A stretch of 64,000 bases of DNA from an uncultured Agathobacter sp. (GCA_934316545.1 CAKRDT010000003.1:1-64000); one strand, 5' to 3'. Positions 45,201 through 54,246 are shown, counted from the first letter of the stretch. Program-made: numbers and translations. Notes: a model not told the origin generated them from the letters alone.

Positions 45201-47973
45201 CGGCGGTACGGTGAAGCTGCTGGCAAGTGCAGGCGAACTCACCATCGGCAGCCCGCTCAAGCTGAATCTGAACGGTAAGACGGCGGCAAAGCTGACCGTT
45301 ACCGGAGATGTCACGCTGGCATCCCTCCTGCCGGAGGGCTACGCTTTTAAGAGCGGCAGTACCTGGATAACCGACCCTAGCGGCACGGAGCTGACCAATG
45401 TTTCTATGGCCAAGATCACCATCAAGAGCATGGACTATCCGACCAAGATGAGCATGACTTATGGCGGTACGGGGACGATTCTTGTCAAGGTAGAGAAGGA
45501 AACCGGCACAGGCGCTGTAAACTTCCAGTGGTACAAGGTGGAGGACGGCAACGAGACAGCAGTTGGCAGCGCGACAACAAAGAATCAATTTGATCTTTCT
45601 GCACTAAAGCTGCCCGCAGGCAATCATACCTTCCGCTTTTCCGCCACTTGCGACGGCTACGAGAAGATGAGCGAGGATATTGCTGTGACGGTACAAAAGG
45701 CCGACATCAGGTCAATCACGCCTCCCACAGCGCAGGAAAACCTGACCTATACCGGCCAGGAGCAGGCGCTCATTACCGCAGGCAGCGTGGCGAACTATGG
45801 CACTATGCAGTACAGCCTGACCGAGAACGGTACATACAGTCAGGACATCCCTACCGGCACCGATGCCGGAACATATACCGTGTGGTATCGGGTGATTGGC
45901 GATGAAAACCACAACGATACCGCACCCACCAGCGTGGCGGTCAGGATTGGAAGGAAACCGCTGACGTTCACCGGGGTAACGGCTGCGTCCAAGCCTTATG
46001 ATGGCACGACAAACGCGGGCATTACCAGCGTGACTTTCGACAACGTGACCTTGACCCGAGGCACAGACTACACCGTGACCGCCAGCTTTGACGATGCCAG
46101 TGTGGGCAACAACAAGAGCATCACTGCCACAGTGACCCTGATGGGGCAGGCCGCGAAGAATTACGCCCTGGAGCAGAGCAGCTTCATGACCACTGGCAGC
46201 ATCACCAAGGCCGCTGCGCCTGACTTCACCAAGAAAACTGGGCTCGTCATTGTAAACGGCCACGAAAAGACCTACACTGTGACGCTCCCCACTCTGCCCC
46301 CGCTGGAAACGCCCAAAAAGTATGGTGCACTCACCTATGAGATCCGCGAAATCAAACTGGATGGTCGCTACTACACCAGCGGCGCGAAGGTGGAAAACGG
46401 CAAGCTGACCCTGCCGATTCAGAAAAATGACGTGAAAACCACCGGCTCTGTGGGCACAGTGACCGTAGTAATCAAGAGTACAAACTATGAGGACATCACT
46501 CTGACCGTCAATGTCAATGCGACCAACAAGCTTGTCCCTACTGTTACGGCACCTACGGCAAACGCCCTGACCTACAATGGTACAGAACAGGCGCTGGTTA
46601 CAGCAGGCAAGACCACTGGCGGCACGATGCTCTACCGGCTTGACGATTCCAAATGGAGCGAGCAGATCCCCACAGCGAAAAATGCCGGGGAATACACCGT
46701 TTGGTATAAGGTGCAGGGAAACGCAGAGTACGCAGATGTGGCAGAACAATGCTTGACTGTGACTGTTTCTAACCAGCCTTCCGGCGGTGGCGGAGCATCC
46801 GGTGGTGGCGGCGGCGCAGCCCCGGCTCCGACACCCGCTGGCAGCGATGTGGTGACCGTTAAGGATGACAAGGGCAATGCTATTTCCGGAAGCAATGTGG
46901 TGACCACGACCAAGACGACCGTCAAGAATACGACGACTGAAACGACCAAGAACGAGCAGGGTCAGGATGTTTCCAAGACCACAGCCAGCGTCTCCAAAGA
47001 CCTCGGTGACAAACTGCTCGATCAGGCGGTTTCCAATAAGTCCGATATGATCGAGATCACTGTGAAGTCCAGTGACGCGAATAACGGCAGCGGCGCAGGC
47101 AGCACAGGCGCGGCGGACAGCGTGAAAGCAACCGAAGTCGAGCTGCCAAAGGCGACCGTCAACGCGATCGCCAAGGACACGAACGCCGACCTTGTCATCA
47201 AGACCGACAACGGCGAAGTCGTCCTCGACAACAAGACCTTAGAAACGATTGCAGGCGCAGCCAAGGGTGACACCGTAACCATCGTGGTGGGCGAAAACAC
47301 CCAGCTCAAGGAAACGCAGAAACCGGCGGAGAAGATCGTCGGCAAGAACGGCACGCTCTTCGAGCTTGTCGCGAAGATTGGCGAAAAACACCTGCATCAA
47401 TTTGAAGGCGGCAAGGCTTATGTGATTCTGCCGATGCCGCAAAAACTCAAGGGCAAAGACATCCTCGTGATCTACATCGACGACAACGGCCTCTGCAAGA
47501 TCCTGAACCACAGCGTAGTGAAGATCGGCGCAGAATATTACATTCGCTTCACGACGCCCCACTTCTCGACTTTCGCAGTCGTCGACAAAGACGAAGCAGA
47601 GGGGTTAATTAAAGAACAGAACGCCGCCCACGTCAAAGAACTGATGCAGAGCGCGAAGTTCAAAGTGACCACCACTAAGACGAGCAAGAAATCCGTCAAG
47701 GTACAGGTCGCAGCCAAGAGCAGCAAGACCATGATCTCCGACATCAAGTCGCTGGGCTACACGGTCAAGTACCAGTTCTATCGCTCGACGAAGAAGACCG
47801 CAGGCTACAAGCTGCTCAAGACAAGCAGCAAGAACAGCTTTATCAGCACCAAGGGCACGAAGGGCAGAAAATATTACTACAAAGCCCGCATGTTGGTCTA
47901 TGACGGCAAGACACTTGTGGCGAAGAGTGCGTTGAGACAGTGTAGTTATGGAGCACGAACCTGGATCAAATAA
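42226..47973 (+). CDS. giant secreted modular protein 1 (1915 residues)
   Basis: Start ATG 42226, with AGGAGG 9 bases before it. Signal peptide (about 1-30, ending VPASA), a Cys-rich segment (CICETHC, CPVC), and a beta-helix-like carbohydrate-binding region (about 85-290, with repeating SLTMNGGTLSATG steps). Ig-like beta domains follow. At about residues 495, 705 and 945, short CxH...CxxCG zinc-ribbon-like segments (CTHAKYTHDGKCQQCG, CDHVGKVDKDGYCTFC, CSHPDDPSGGKVCPYCG) stand before further beta-helix modules that end in LLAEGYAF or LLAAGYAY. Later domains include a YDG-type repeat (KPYDGTTNAG), a Gly-rich linker, and a C-terminal block almost identical to that of the next giant protein. It has no LPxTG motif or C-terminal membrane helix, so the means of surface retention is unknown. 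Likely an adhesin or carbohydrate-binding exoprotein. Confidence 0.75.
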   Translation: MIWKWKWKRPAAFLLAAAMIFTMPGVPASAVETDVSGVSGNAPAECICETHCEQGAVNPDCPVCAAEDADLSACKGTEQATPLMAAAASTEGTISGDVTWENQTITTPVRLTGDTTITLKGENTITISDTAELSALEMDYRSLTIQGSGSLTVTVPDRKYGIADSAYSDTAGGKLTIKDGAKITTNGGQYGLSAKTIVIESGTLNLNSGWGIDTASLTMNGGTLSATGKYGAISNSYGKARNINSNLTVLYSENQNANTDDMSVGTADDTTKEGDVKTIYIAQMAPRASLTVGAQQGTIQESLGSQTATFSVTGSKVKMDTLNVELEGKPTGLTAVKSSDGATITVTADSTVKEGRYKLKLTADSENGFSPAKATATATVTVAAAPRNPITIKKQAEVVYEKLDGESVAVVDVSASLESGQSGKITYQWYVNGTEFQGTGSGSYNKIVLTKSNLTPVAGKDWEYSGQVYCKLSYNNYTVDTKTVTVTINTCTHAKYTHDGKCQQCGEPCSEDVLFIRDGIPYTFEGDNPDVGFILFSGGTAYFVRDTNATLKAGNGEPANKMDITLDLQGHKVKTLDLQNFPYKSVTIQNGTINDIATSAPAVLILDSVTTDKRSFSDLFTLTVKGDCVFQRQVNFLGKTQLQGGTFQGGISVDTGAPALALLAEGYAFADTDDSEILNVSEVSIKSRSVKVVAHTCQYQNGKCACGRSCDHVGKVDKDGYCTFCKALVEAFEIGGKRYTSLENALDAAQDGDTITLRGPLAIENIEPIEISKNIILNLNGFTLSKSREEALLCILGSNVAITNGKVQSTCVSKSANAVEVGKFDHTGAKLTLDNVTLEGSVGGGTGVRGFGLFFLTGNEAVVTSGTFTGGIYTEGTLSMSGGNADQLKLGYNSNIRVTLSGGSFNSIKIGNGADYQSLLAAGYAYQKQGGAWVKLSEMNENTAVTVVKCSHPDDPSGGKVCPYCGCAAEVTKKDGSISYHRTTDDAIAAADGGTVKLLASAGELTIGSPLKLNLNGKTAAKLTVTGDVTLASLLPEGYAFKSGSTWITDPSGTELTNVSMAKITIKSMDYPTKMSMTYGGTGTILVKVEKETGTGAVNFQWYKVEDGNETAVGSATTKNQFDLSALKLPAGNHTFRFSATCDGYEKMSEDIAVTVQKADIRSITPPTAQENLTYTGQEQALITAGSVANYGTMQYSLTENGTYSQDIPTGTDAGTYTVWYRVIGDENHNDTAPTSVAVRIGRKPLTFTGVTAASKPYDGTTNAGITSVTFDNVTLTRGTDYTVTASFDDASVGNNKSITATVTLMGQAAKNYALEQSSFMTTGSITKAAAPDFTKKTGLVIVNGHEKTYTVTLPTLPPLETPKKYGALTYEIREIKLDGRYYTSGAKVENGKLTLPIQKNDVKTTGSVGTVTVVIKSTNYEDITLTVNVNATNKLVPTVTAPTANALTYNGTEQALVTAGKTTGGTMLYRLDDSKWSEQIPTAKNAGEYTVWYKVQGNAEYADVAEQCLTVTVSNQPSGGGGASGGGGGAAPAPTPAGSDVVTVKDDKGNAISGSNVVTTTKTTVKNTTTETTKNEQGQDVSKTTASVSKDLGDKLLDQAVSNKSDMIEITVKSSDANNGSGAGSTGAADSVKATEVELPKATVNAIAKDTNADLVIKTDNGEVVLDNKTLETIAGAAKGDTVTIVVGENTQLKETQKPAEKIVGKNGTLFELVAKIGEKHLHQFEGGKAYVILPMPQKLKGKDILVIYIDDNGLCKILNHSVVKIGAEYYIRFTTPHFSTFAVVDKDEAEGLIKEQNAAHVKELMQSAKFKVTTTKTSKKSVKVQVAAKSSKTMISDIKSLGYTVKYQFYRSTKKTAGYKLLKTSSKNSFISTKGTKGRKYYYKARMLVYDGKTLVAKSALRQCSYGARTWIK
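46909..47907 (+). repeat. 1-kb direct repeat, copy 1
   Basis: Nearly identical at the DNA level to 53191-54189 (constant offset 6282), with only scattered substitutions (for example ATG/ACG at 47046-47048 and CTG/TTG in GAGCTGCCA). It encodes the shared C-terminal block of the two giant proteins. Third-base identity points to recent duplication or gene conversion. Confidence 0.92.
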
Positions 47974-47975
47974 AC

Positions 47976-48170
47976 CACCCGCTATGCGGGTGCGCGTCGA
48001 AGGTTATACCAAAAAAGGCACCCTTTTTGTTACAATAGAGTTGTTCAAGCCTTATTGTAACTAAAAAAGGAGGCCTTTGATGGCAAATATAAATCATAGC
48101 TTATCGCATACAAAATGGTTATGTTAGTACCATGTTGTGTTCACACCTAAGTATAGACGAAAAATAATCT
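47976..48170 (+). mobile_element. IS200/IS605 left end with tnpA 5' fragment
   Basis: A CACCCGC-TAT-GCGGGTG hairpin (47976-47992) and the AAAAAAGGCACCC region are typical of IS200 ends. After AAAGGAGG an ATG at 48080 begins MANINHSLSHTKW, the TnpA start, with an in-frame TAG after 15 codons. The reading resumes as YHVVFTPKYRRKI, then homology stops near 48170. The catalytic HUH and Tyr regions are mostly lost. Confidence 0.85.
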
Positions 48171-48216
48171 CTAATATTTCCTTTCTTATCAGTATGCGTA
48201 TTACGCCATTGTTTTG

Positions 48217-48355
48217 CAGTAATTCCAATGCAATATCTTTATAGGCATAGGTGCCGCCATACCTCCCGGCTTTTGCAATGATACCTTTTGCGTGATTTTT
48301 TTCAATCCATTGCTTTGCAGACATAACAAAGCGATTCAGCCCGGCTTCTTGTTTA
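48217..48355 (-). pseudogene. KilA-N domain fragment
   Basis: On the minus strand about 46 codons read AGLNRFVMSAKQWIEKN followed by AGRYGGTYAYKDIALE, the core of KilA-N phage/mobile element DNA-binding proteins. A stop lies just upstream, and the other side runs into the IS200 fragment. Debris from an insertion or deletion. Confidence 0.7.
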
Positions 48356-48518
48356 TCCTAAAAGGGTACTCCCCCAACTCGGTCCGCCAACGCAAAGAGA
48401 AAATTGGCTACTCCACCAACGCGTTACGCCATCAAAAAGTTTGGAGGCCCTCAGAATGGTGAATCACCAGCGCATCTGTTTTTTTGTGTGTCAAAAAACT
48501 TCTCATACTTTGGTAGGA

Positions 48519-48547
48519 TTTACACCCCTGAAATATTAGTGTATAAT
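48519..48547 (+). promoter_or_regulatory. sigma-A-type promoter of the LuxR-HTH gene
   Basis: TTTACA (48519-48524), 17 bases, TATAAT (48542-48547). Transcription would start about 12 bases before the ATG at 48566. The 300 bases upstream hold the KilA-N fragment and no recognised gene. Confidence 0.7.
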
Positions 48548-48565
48548 GTATTGGGAATAAAAAAT

Positions 48566-48877
48566 ATGCAAAAAAAGACGAAAACAATATGTAAAGCACT
48601 GCGAGAAACAGGATGCCGCGGGCAAGCAGGCAAGAGGAAGACTTGCGTGGCTGGACATTTCTTTTCCCCCGGTGAGGAGCTGACGCCCACGGAGCTGCAA
48701 ATTCTGCATCTGCTCTGCGCCGACAAGTCCAACGCCGAGATCGCGCAGATCATGGATGTGAAGCTGCCGACCGTGAAGACCCACGTCAGCCACATTCTCG
48801 AAAAGCTGGATGTGAAGCGCCGGGCGGAAGCCAAGACAGCAGCGAAGAAGCTGCATTTAGTGCAGGACGACCTGTAA
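48566..48877 (+). CDS. LuxR-type helix-turn-helix protein without receiver
   Basis: 103 residues from the ATG at 48566. The C-terminal 65 residues are a LuxR/NarL helix-turn-helix (ELTPTELQILHLLCADKSN, IAQIMDVKLPTVKTHVSHIL). A receiver domain is missing; instead there is a short basic N-terminus. A good promoter lies just upstream, so it may be a real stand-alone regulator rather than a fragment. The ribosome binding site is weak. It precedes the second giant protein by 65 bases and may control it. Confidence 0.7.
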   Translation: MQKKTKTICKALRETGCRGQAGKRKTCVAGHFFSPGEELTPTELQILHLLCADKSNAEIAQIMDVKLPTVKTHVSHILEKLDVKRRAEAKTAAKKLHLVQDDL

Positions 48878-48942
48878 AAACAACATCCGGCAGATGTCGG
48901 ATTTCCATATAAAGGCAAGATGATTTTTCAAGGAGGAAAGAT

Positions 48943-51900
48943 ATGAAAAAACGAGTATTGAGTATGTTCACGGCGCTGGCCCTGTGCCTGACGCTCCTGC
49001 CCGCGCCCGCACGGGCAGAGGGGACGGAGGGCGGAGCCGCCCAAATCGGGAACACAGTGTATTCCACACTGCCCGAGGCAGTGAACGCCGCACAAGACGG
49101 CGATACCATCAAGCTGCTGGCAGACTATGAGACTGCGGAAGGTTCTGGTGGGGAGGAAGAGAGTGGTCTCACTATCACAAAAAGTGTGACCCTTGATCTG
49201 AACGGCCATGGGATGGACGATTTCCGGGTGGCTCAGGTAAATGACGCGGTAGAAACTCTCCCGTCCGGCAATCTGACCGTTGAAGACACCAGCGCAGAAA
49301 AAACCGGAAAAGTCACTGGGATGATAGAACTTTTGGCCGGCAAGTTGACCATTAACGGTGGCACGATCGGTGATGGCAGAGATGGTGTCAGCATCGAAAA
49401 CGGCAATCTGATCGTCAACGGCGGTACCATAGATTTTCTATACGGCAGCAACAGCGGTACGGTCACGATCACCGGCGGCACCGTCAAAAACGCACGGTTT
49501 GGTGAAGGCTTCAACATCACCGTCACCGGCGGCAGCGGTCACACCGGTCTTTGGGATGTATCGGAAGGTACATGGAACATTTCGGGCGGCGCGTTTGAAG
49601 GTGTAAAATTCCTAACCGGATCATCGGCGGAAAACCTGCACATCACCGGCGGCACGTTTGGGGAAATTACCAGAAAAATTCTGCGGGATAGCATAGAAGC
49701 GCTTGCACCGATCTCCGGATTGCTGGCGGACGGCTATGCGTTCTATCAGAAAACCGACAGCGAGGAATATGACCAGTGCGTAAAGCTTACTGATGCGATC
49801 GCCTACTTGGAAAATGTGCAGGTCAAGGGGCATACCCACAATTTTGTAAACGGCGTTTGCACCGTCTGTGACTACGCCTGCCTGCACACAAATATGAACG
49901 GTGACGGTTTCTGCTCCGACTGCAACACGCAAATGGTTGCCAAGGTGGAAGTCGGTGATACGGTTACCTATTCCGCCGATTTCAAAGAGGCGATGAAGAA
50001 TGCAACAAACGGCACAAAGATCACCTTGCTGGCGGATGTTTCGATTGCAGGAAGGACGGGCATTTCCGGCGACAATACAACGGTTACGCTGGATCTGAAT
50101 GGACACAAGATCACAAGCGGATGGCTTGATGTTGGGGGCAAAGATACTAATGGGACTTATACGACCTGCACCTTGAAGATCATCGGCAAAGGCAGTTATG
50201 AACCTCCGATGTATGGCGGCATAGTCACCGTTGATCTGAAAGCTACGCTGGATCTGAGCGAGTGGGAAGGCGGTACGATCAGCTCGATCAATATATCGGA
50301 TAACTCGAACTATGAAGCAGAAACGCGGGAAGCCGCAGTAATCGTAGGACCGAAGGCGGGTACGATCGGAGAACTGTCGTTCGGGAATAATCAATTGCCT
50401 AAAATAACAAAGACCAAACTGAGCGGCGGCAGCTTTAATGAGATTTGGGCAGCTGATTTTGGGCCGGTCAAGCTTGGCGAACTGCTTGCAGATGGCTATG
50501 CGTACCAGAATGCAGATGGGTCGTATGTGAAGTACGAAACGACACTTCAGGGCGCGTCTATTTCCAATGTCAAGGTCGTAAAATGCCTGCATCCGAACAT
50601 GAAACCGGATGCAACAACTGGCGTAGCAACATGCGAATACTGCGGCAAGAGCGGCAAATTCGTAGCCTCGGTGGATGGCAATCTCTATACCGATATGAAT
50701 GGAGCCATCTCCTATTGGCTGGCAAACGGCGGCACATTGAAGCTGTATGCCGATTATACCGCTGCGGATGGTACATGGAGCATTGGCAGCGGATTGCATA
50801 CGATCAATCTGAACGGACATATGATGTCGGTTAAAGGTGACGGTGCATTCTTCAAGCCCACTAACAATATGCATTTGACGGTTACCGATGGCACGGAGCT
50901 CGGTCAGATTACGAATATCCTCCTTGATGGGAGTCAGCGCGGGAGCTTTACGCTGGAGAGCGGTTATGTCGGCAATCTGGAGATGACCGGCGGCGCTGTC
51001 GTTGCGCTGAAGGGCGGCAGCGTTGACAATCTGGATGTACAGAACTGCTCTGCAAACACAAATCTTTCCATCCAGGGCGGCAGCCTTGGCAAACTGAATA
51101 TAGAGGATTGGGCTGATGGCATGCATGTTTCCGCCACGGGCGGCAGCCTTGGCGCGTATACACTGCCAAGCGGCAAGATTCTCGCGGATGTGCTGGATTA
51201 CCAATATTACGCCGAAGGCACAAGCCTTGATAGACAGGTGGATACGGCACCTGGGGAAAAATTCGTTATCAAGCGAGCCCCTTACGACTTTGGATCGACT
51301 TCTAAAGCGGCAGATGTTCCCATTAACGGCAGAATCCCCTTCATGGTTGACTTGCCCAGTGAAAATGTGGGCGTGTACGATGTGAAGTGGTATCGCAGAA
51401 CGGATAGCGGCGCAGAACATATGACGGAGAATAAAGTGGCTGACGTGAATCTCAATGATAAGCTGGATGTATTCTGCGTGATTACAGGGTTGGATAGACC
51501 CAATAACGGCACTGTTCTCTGGCAGGTGGCAGTCAAGGGCTATACGATAAATGTCGTGCCTGCCAAGCTGAACGGCGACCAAACGGTCATTACGCAGAAG
51601 CCGAACACGGGCAACACCGGAAATCCGGCAGATAACCGCCTGGTGGTTACTCCGTTTTTCCCCAACGCGCTTAACGATGTAGAATACAAATTTGAGGTGA
51701 CCTACAACGGACAGCCGCTGGAATTGGGTAAAGATTACACCATTAAAGATTCGAGCAATTTGGCAAAGAATGCAGGAACGCACACGCTGACCATCGAGGG
51801 CATGGGCAATTATACGGGTGAAAAGTCGGTGACATGGACGCTTGAGCCGTATGAGCTTTCGGTTGAAAACTTTTGTCATGCCCAGATTAACAAGACGTAC

Positions 51901-54246
51901 GATGGTACAGATGCAGTGACTGACAGCACAAACGGAATCAGCGGGTTAAAGTCTTTTACTCTTGATTCTAAGAACCCGCGGAATCCTAAATTGTCGACTA
52001 GGGATACTTTTGATTTGGACGAGAGCGACTACCAATTGAGCAATATGAAATTCGACTCCGCAGAAGCCGGAGACAGAACCTTCACCGGCACAATGACGCT
52101 GACATCCGGCGGCAACTTTGTCTTTGCCGGTGGCAGCAGGGTGATGCAGATCGAATACGGCAGCAGCGGCGGCCGTCAGCTTGTTTTTATCGGCAGTGCG
52201 AGCATCACTGCCCCCGCGGCCAAGGCGCTGCAAGTCGCGAACAACCACGCGGCGACGTATACGGTTGATCTGTCCGCGCTGCTGCCTGCGCTGGAGGCTC
52301 CCAGGGAGTACGGCGCGGTGACCTACGGCGCACCAGCTGTCAACTTGTCCAGCGACTATTACGCCGTTGGCACGGCAAGGATCGAAAACGGCAAGCTGAT
52401 TTTGCCCATTCAGGCCGTGGATACAGACACGACAGGCAGCATTGGTTCTGTCGAGGTCAAGGTCTCTGCGACCAACTACCATGAATTCACCCTGACCATC
52501 AACGTCAATGCCACCAACAAGATCGTCCCCACCGGCGAGCCGACACTGAGCGCGAAGGCGCTGACCTACGGTCAGGCGCTCTCCGCCATCAAGCTCTCCG
52601 GCACGATGAAGGATGACGGCAAGACCGTTCCCGGTATGTTCGCGTGGGTGGACGGCACGGTCAAGCCCGAAGTCGGCAGCGGGACGTATGAAGCGGCGTG
52701 GAAATTCACCCCCACTGACGGCGATACCTACGCCGAAGCCGACGGCACGGTGACGATCACCGTCAACAAGGCAACCCCAACCGGTACGCCGAAGTATACG
52801 GCGATTAGCAAGGAAGGACAGACCCTTGCGGATGCAAACTTAGCAGCTGCAGGCGAAAATAAAGAATCCTTATTCAAGTCTTTGGGAACAGGCATTCAAG
52901 GAATCGTAAAATGGGTCGAATCCGAGGACAAAACTACAGCGCTGAATCTGGGTACCAAGGTAGAGCAGGGCAAGGCCTACACATGGCTCTTTACGCCAAA
53001 CGACTTGGCTAACTACAACAAGCTGACCGGCACGATCGTCCTTTGGGCGAAACCGACCTCCGGAGGCGGTGGCGGCGGTGGCGCAGCCCCGGCTCCGACA
53101 CCGGCTGATGCGGATGTCATCACAGTCAAAGAAGACACGAAGGACAATACGACCTCCAAGCCGGGTGCGGAAAACGACACAACTACAATAACCAAGACAA
53201 CCGTCAAGAATACGACGACCGAAACGACCAAGAACGAGCAGGGTCAGGATGTTTCCAAGACCACAGCCAGCGTTTCCAAAGACCTCGGTGACAAACTGCT
53301 CGATCAGGCGGTTTCCAATAAGTCCGATACGATCGAGATCACTGTGAAGTCCAGTGATGCGAATAACGGCAGCGGCGCAGGCAGCACAGGCGCGGCGGAC
53401 AGCGTGAAAGCAACCGAAGTCGAGTTGCCAAAGGCGACCGTCAACGCGATCGCCAAGGACACGAACGCCGACCTTGTCATCAAGACCGACAACGGCGAAG
53501 TCGTCCTCGACAACAAGACCTTAGAAACGATTGCAGGCGCAGCCAAGGGTGACACCGTAACCATCGTGGTGGGCGAAAACACCCAGCTCAAGGAAACGCA
53601 GAAACCGGCGGAGAAGATCGTCGGCAAGAACGGCACGCTCTTCGAGCTTGTCGCGAAGATTGGCGAAAAACACCTGCATCAATTTGAAGGCGGCAAGGCT
53701 TATGTGATTCTGCCGATGCCGCAAAAACTCAAGGGCAAAGACATCCTCGTGATCTACATCGACGACAACGGCCTCTGCAAGATCCTGAACCACAGCGTAG
53801 TGAAGATCGGCGCAGAATATTACATTCGCTTCACGACGCCCCACTTCTCGACTTTCGCAGTCGTCGACAAAGACGAAGCAGAGGGGTTAATTAAAGAACA
53901 GAACGCCGCCCACGTCAAAGAACTGATGCAGAGCGCGAAGTTCAAAGTGACCACCACTAAGACGAGCAAGAAATCCGTCAAGGTACAGGTCGCAGCCAAG
54001 AGCAGCAAGACCATGATCTCCGACATCAAGTCGCTGGGCTACACGGTCAAGTACCAGTTCTATCGCTCGACGAAGAAGACCGCAGGCTACAAGCTGCTCA
54101 AGACAAGCAGCAAGAACAGCTTTATCAGCACCAAGGGCACGAAGGGCAGAAAATATTACTACAAAGCCCGCGTGTTGGTCTATGACGGAAGCAAACTTGT
54201 GGCTAGGAGTGCACTCAAGCAGTGCAGCTATGGCGCAAGACGTTAA
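48943..54246 (+). CDS. giant secreted modular protein 2 (1767 residues)
   Basis: AAGGAGG 6 bases before the ATG. Signal peptide (1-25, ending PARAE). Beta-helix modules begin with the pattern IGNTVYSTLPEAVNAAQDGDTIKLL, repeat strand motifs such as VTLDLNGH, and end LLADGYAF or LLADGYAY. Between them are CxH...CxxC segments (HTHNFVNGVCTVC, CLHTNMNGDGFCSDC, CLHPNM...CEYCG), as in giant protein 1. Ig-like and MBG/YDG-like domains follow (about 900-1350), then a Gly-rich linker and a C-terminal block nearly identical to that of protein 1, ending in a fibronectin-like domain. No sorting signal or membrane helix. Function: probably adhesion or glycan binding; no catalytic motif seen. Confidence 0.75.
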   Translation: MKKRVLSMFTALALCLTLLPAPARAEGTEGGAAQIGNTVYSTLPEAVNAAQDGDTIKLLADYETAEGSGGEEESGLTITKSVTLDLNGHGMDDFRVAQVNDAVETLPSGNLTVEDTSAEKTGKVTGMIELLAGKLTINGGTIGDGRDGVSIENGNLIVNGGTIDFLYGSNSGTVTITGGTVKNARFGEGFNITVTGGSGHTGLWDVSEGTWNISGGAFEGVKFLTGSSAENLHITGGTFGEITRKILRDSIEALAPISGLLADGYAFYQKTDSEEYDQCVKLTDAIAYLENVQVKGHTHNFVNGVCTVCDYACLHTNMNGDGFCSDCNTQMVAKVEVGDTVTYSADFKEAMKNATNGTKITLLADVSIAGRTGISGDNTTVTLDLNGHKITSGWLDVGGKDTNGTYTTCTLKIIGKGSYEPPMYGGIVTVDLKATLDLSEWEGGTISSINISDNSNYEAETREAAVIVGPKAGTIGELSFGNNQLPKITKTKLSGGSFNEIWAADFGPVKLGELLADGYAYQNADGSYVKYETTLQGASISNVKVVKCLHPNMKPDATTGVATCEYCGKSGKFVASVDGNLYTDMNGAISYWLANGGTLKLYADYTAADGTWSIGSGLHTINLNGHMMSVKGDGAFFKPTNNMHLTVTDGTELGQITNILLDGSQRGSFTLESGYVGNLEMTGGAVVALKGGSVDNLDVQNCSANTNLSIQGGSLGKLNIEDWADGMHVSATGGSLGAYTLPSGKILADVLDYQYYAEGTSLDRQVDTAPGEKFVIKRAPYDFGSTSKAADVPINGRIPFMVDLPSENVGVYDVKWYRRTDSGAEHMTENKVADVNLNDKLDVFCVITGLDRPNNGTVLWQVAVKGYTINVVPAKLNGDQTVITQKPNTGNTGNPADNRLVVTPFFPNALNDVEYKFEVTYNGQPLELGKDYTIKDSSNLAKNAGTHTLTIEGMGNYTGEKSVTWTLEPYELSVENFCHAQINKTYDGTDAVTDSTNGISGLKSFTLDSKNPRNPKLSTRDTFDLDESDYQLSNMKFDSAEAGDRTFTGTMTLTSGGNFVFAGGSRVMQIEYGSSGGRQLVFIGSASITAPAAKALQVANNHAATYTVDLSALLPALEAPREYGAVTYGAPAVNLSSDYYAVGTARIENGKLILPIQAVDTDTTGSIGSVEVKVSATNYHEFTLTINVNATNKIVPTGEPTLSAKALTYGQALSAIKLSGTMKDDGKTVPGMFAWVDGTVKPEVGSGTYEAAWKFTPTDGDTYAEADGTVTITVNKATPTGTPKYTAISKEGQTLADANLAAAGENKESLFKSLGTGIQGIVKWVESEDKTTALNLGTKVEQGKAYTWLFTPNDLANYNKLTGTIVLWAKPTSGGGGGGGAAPAPTPADADVITVKEDTKDNTTSKPGAENDTTTITKTTVKNTTTETTKNEQGQDVSKTTASVSKDLGDKLLDQAVSNKSDTIEITVKSSDANNGSGAGSTGAADSVKATEVELPKATVNAIAKDTNADLVIKTDNGEVVLDNKTLETIAGAAKGDTVTIVVGENTQLKETQKPAEKIVGKNGTLFELVAKIGEKHLHQFEGGKAYVILPMPQKLKGKDILVIYIDDNGLCKILNHSVVKIGAEYYIRFTTPHFSTFAVVDKDEAEGLIKEQNAAHVKELMQSAKFKVTTTKTSKKSVKVQVAAKSSKTMISDIKSLGYTVKYQFYRSTKKTAGYKLLKTSSKNSFISTKGTKGRKYYYKARVLVYDGSKLVARSALKQCSYGARR
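53191..54189 (+). repeat. 1-kb direct repeat, copy 2
   Basis: Second copy of the block at 46909-47907. Same orientation, so recombination between the copies would delete 6.28 kb (including the LuxR-type gene) and fuse the 5' part of giant gene 1 to the end of giant gene 2 in frame. Confidence 0.92.

Noticed and set aside
49621-51879. 752-codon minus-strand frame inside giant gene 2
   Set aside because: Antisense shadow of a G/C-rich, strongly biased gene; no signal, motif or ribosome binding site.
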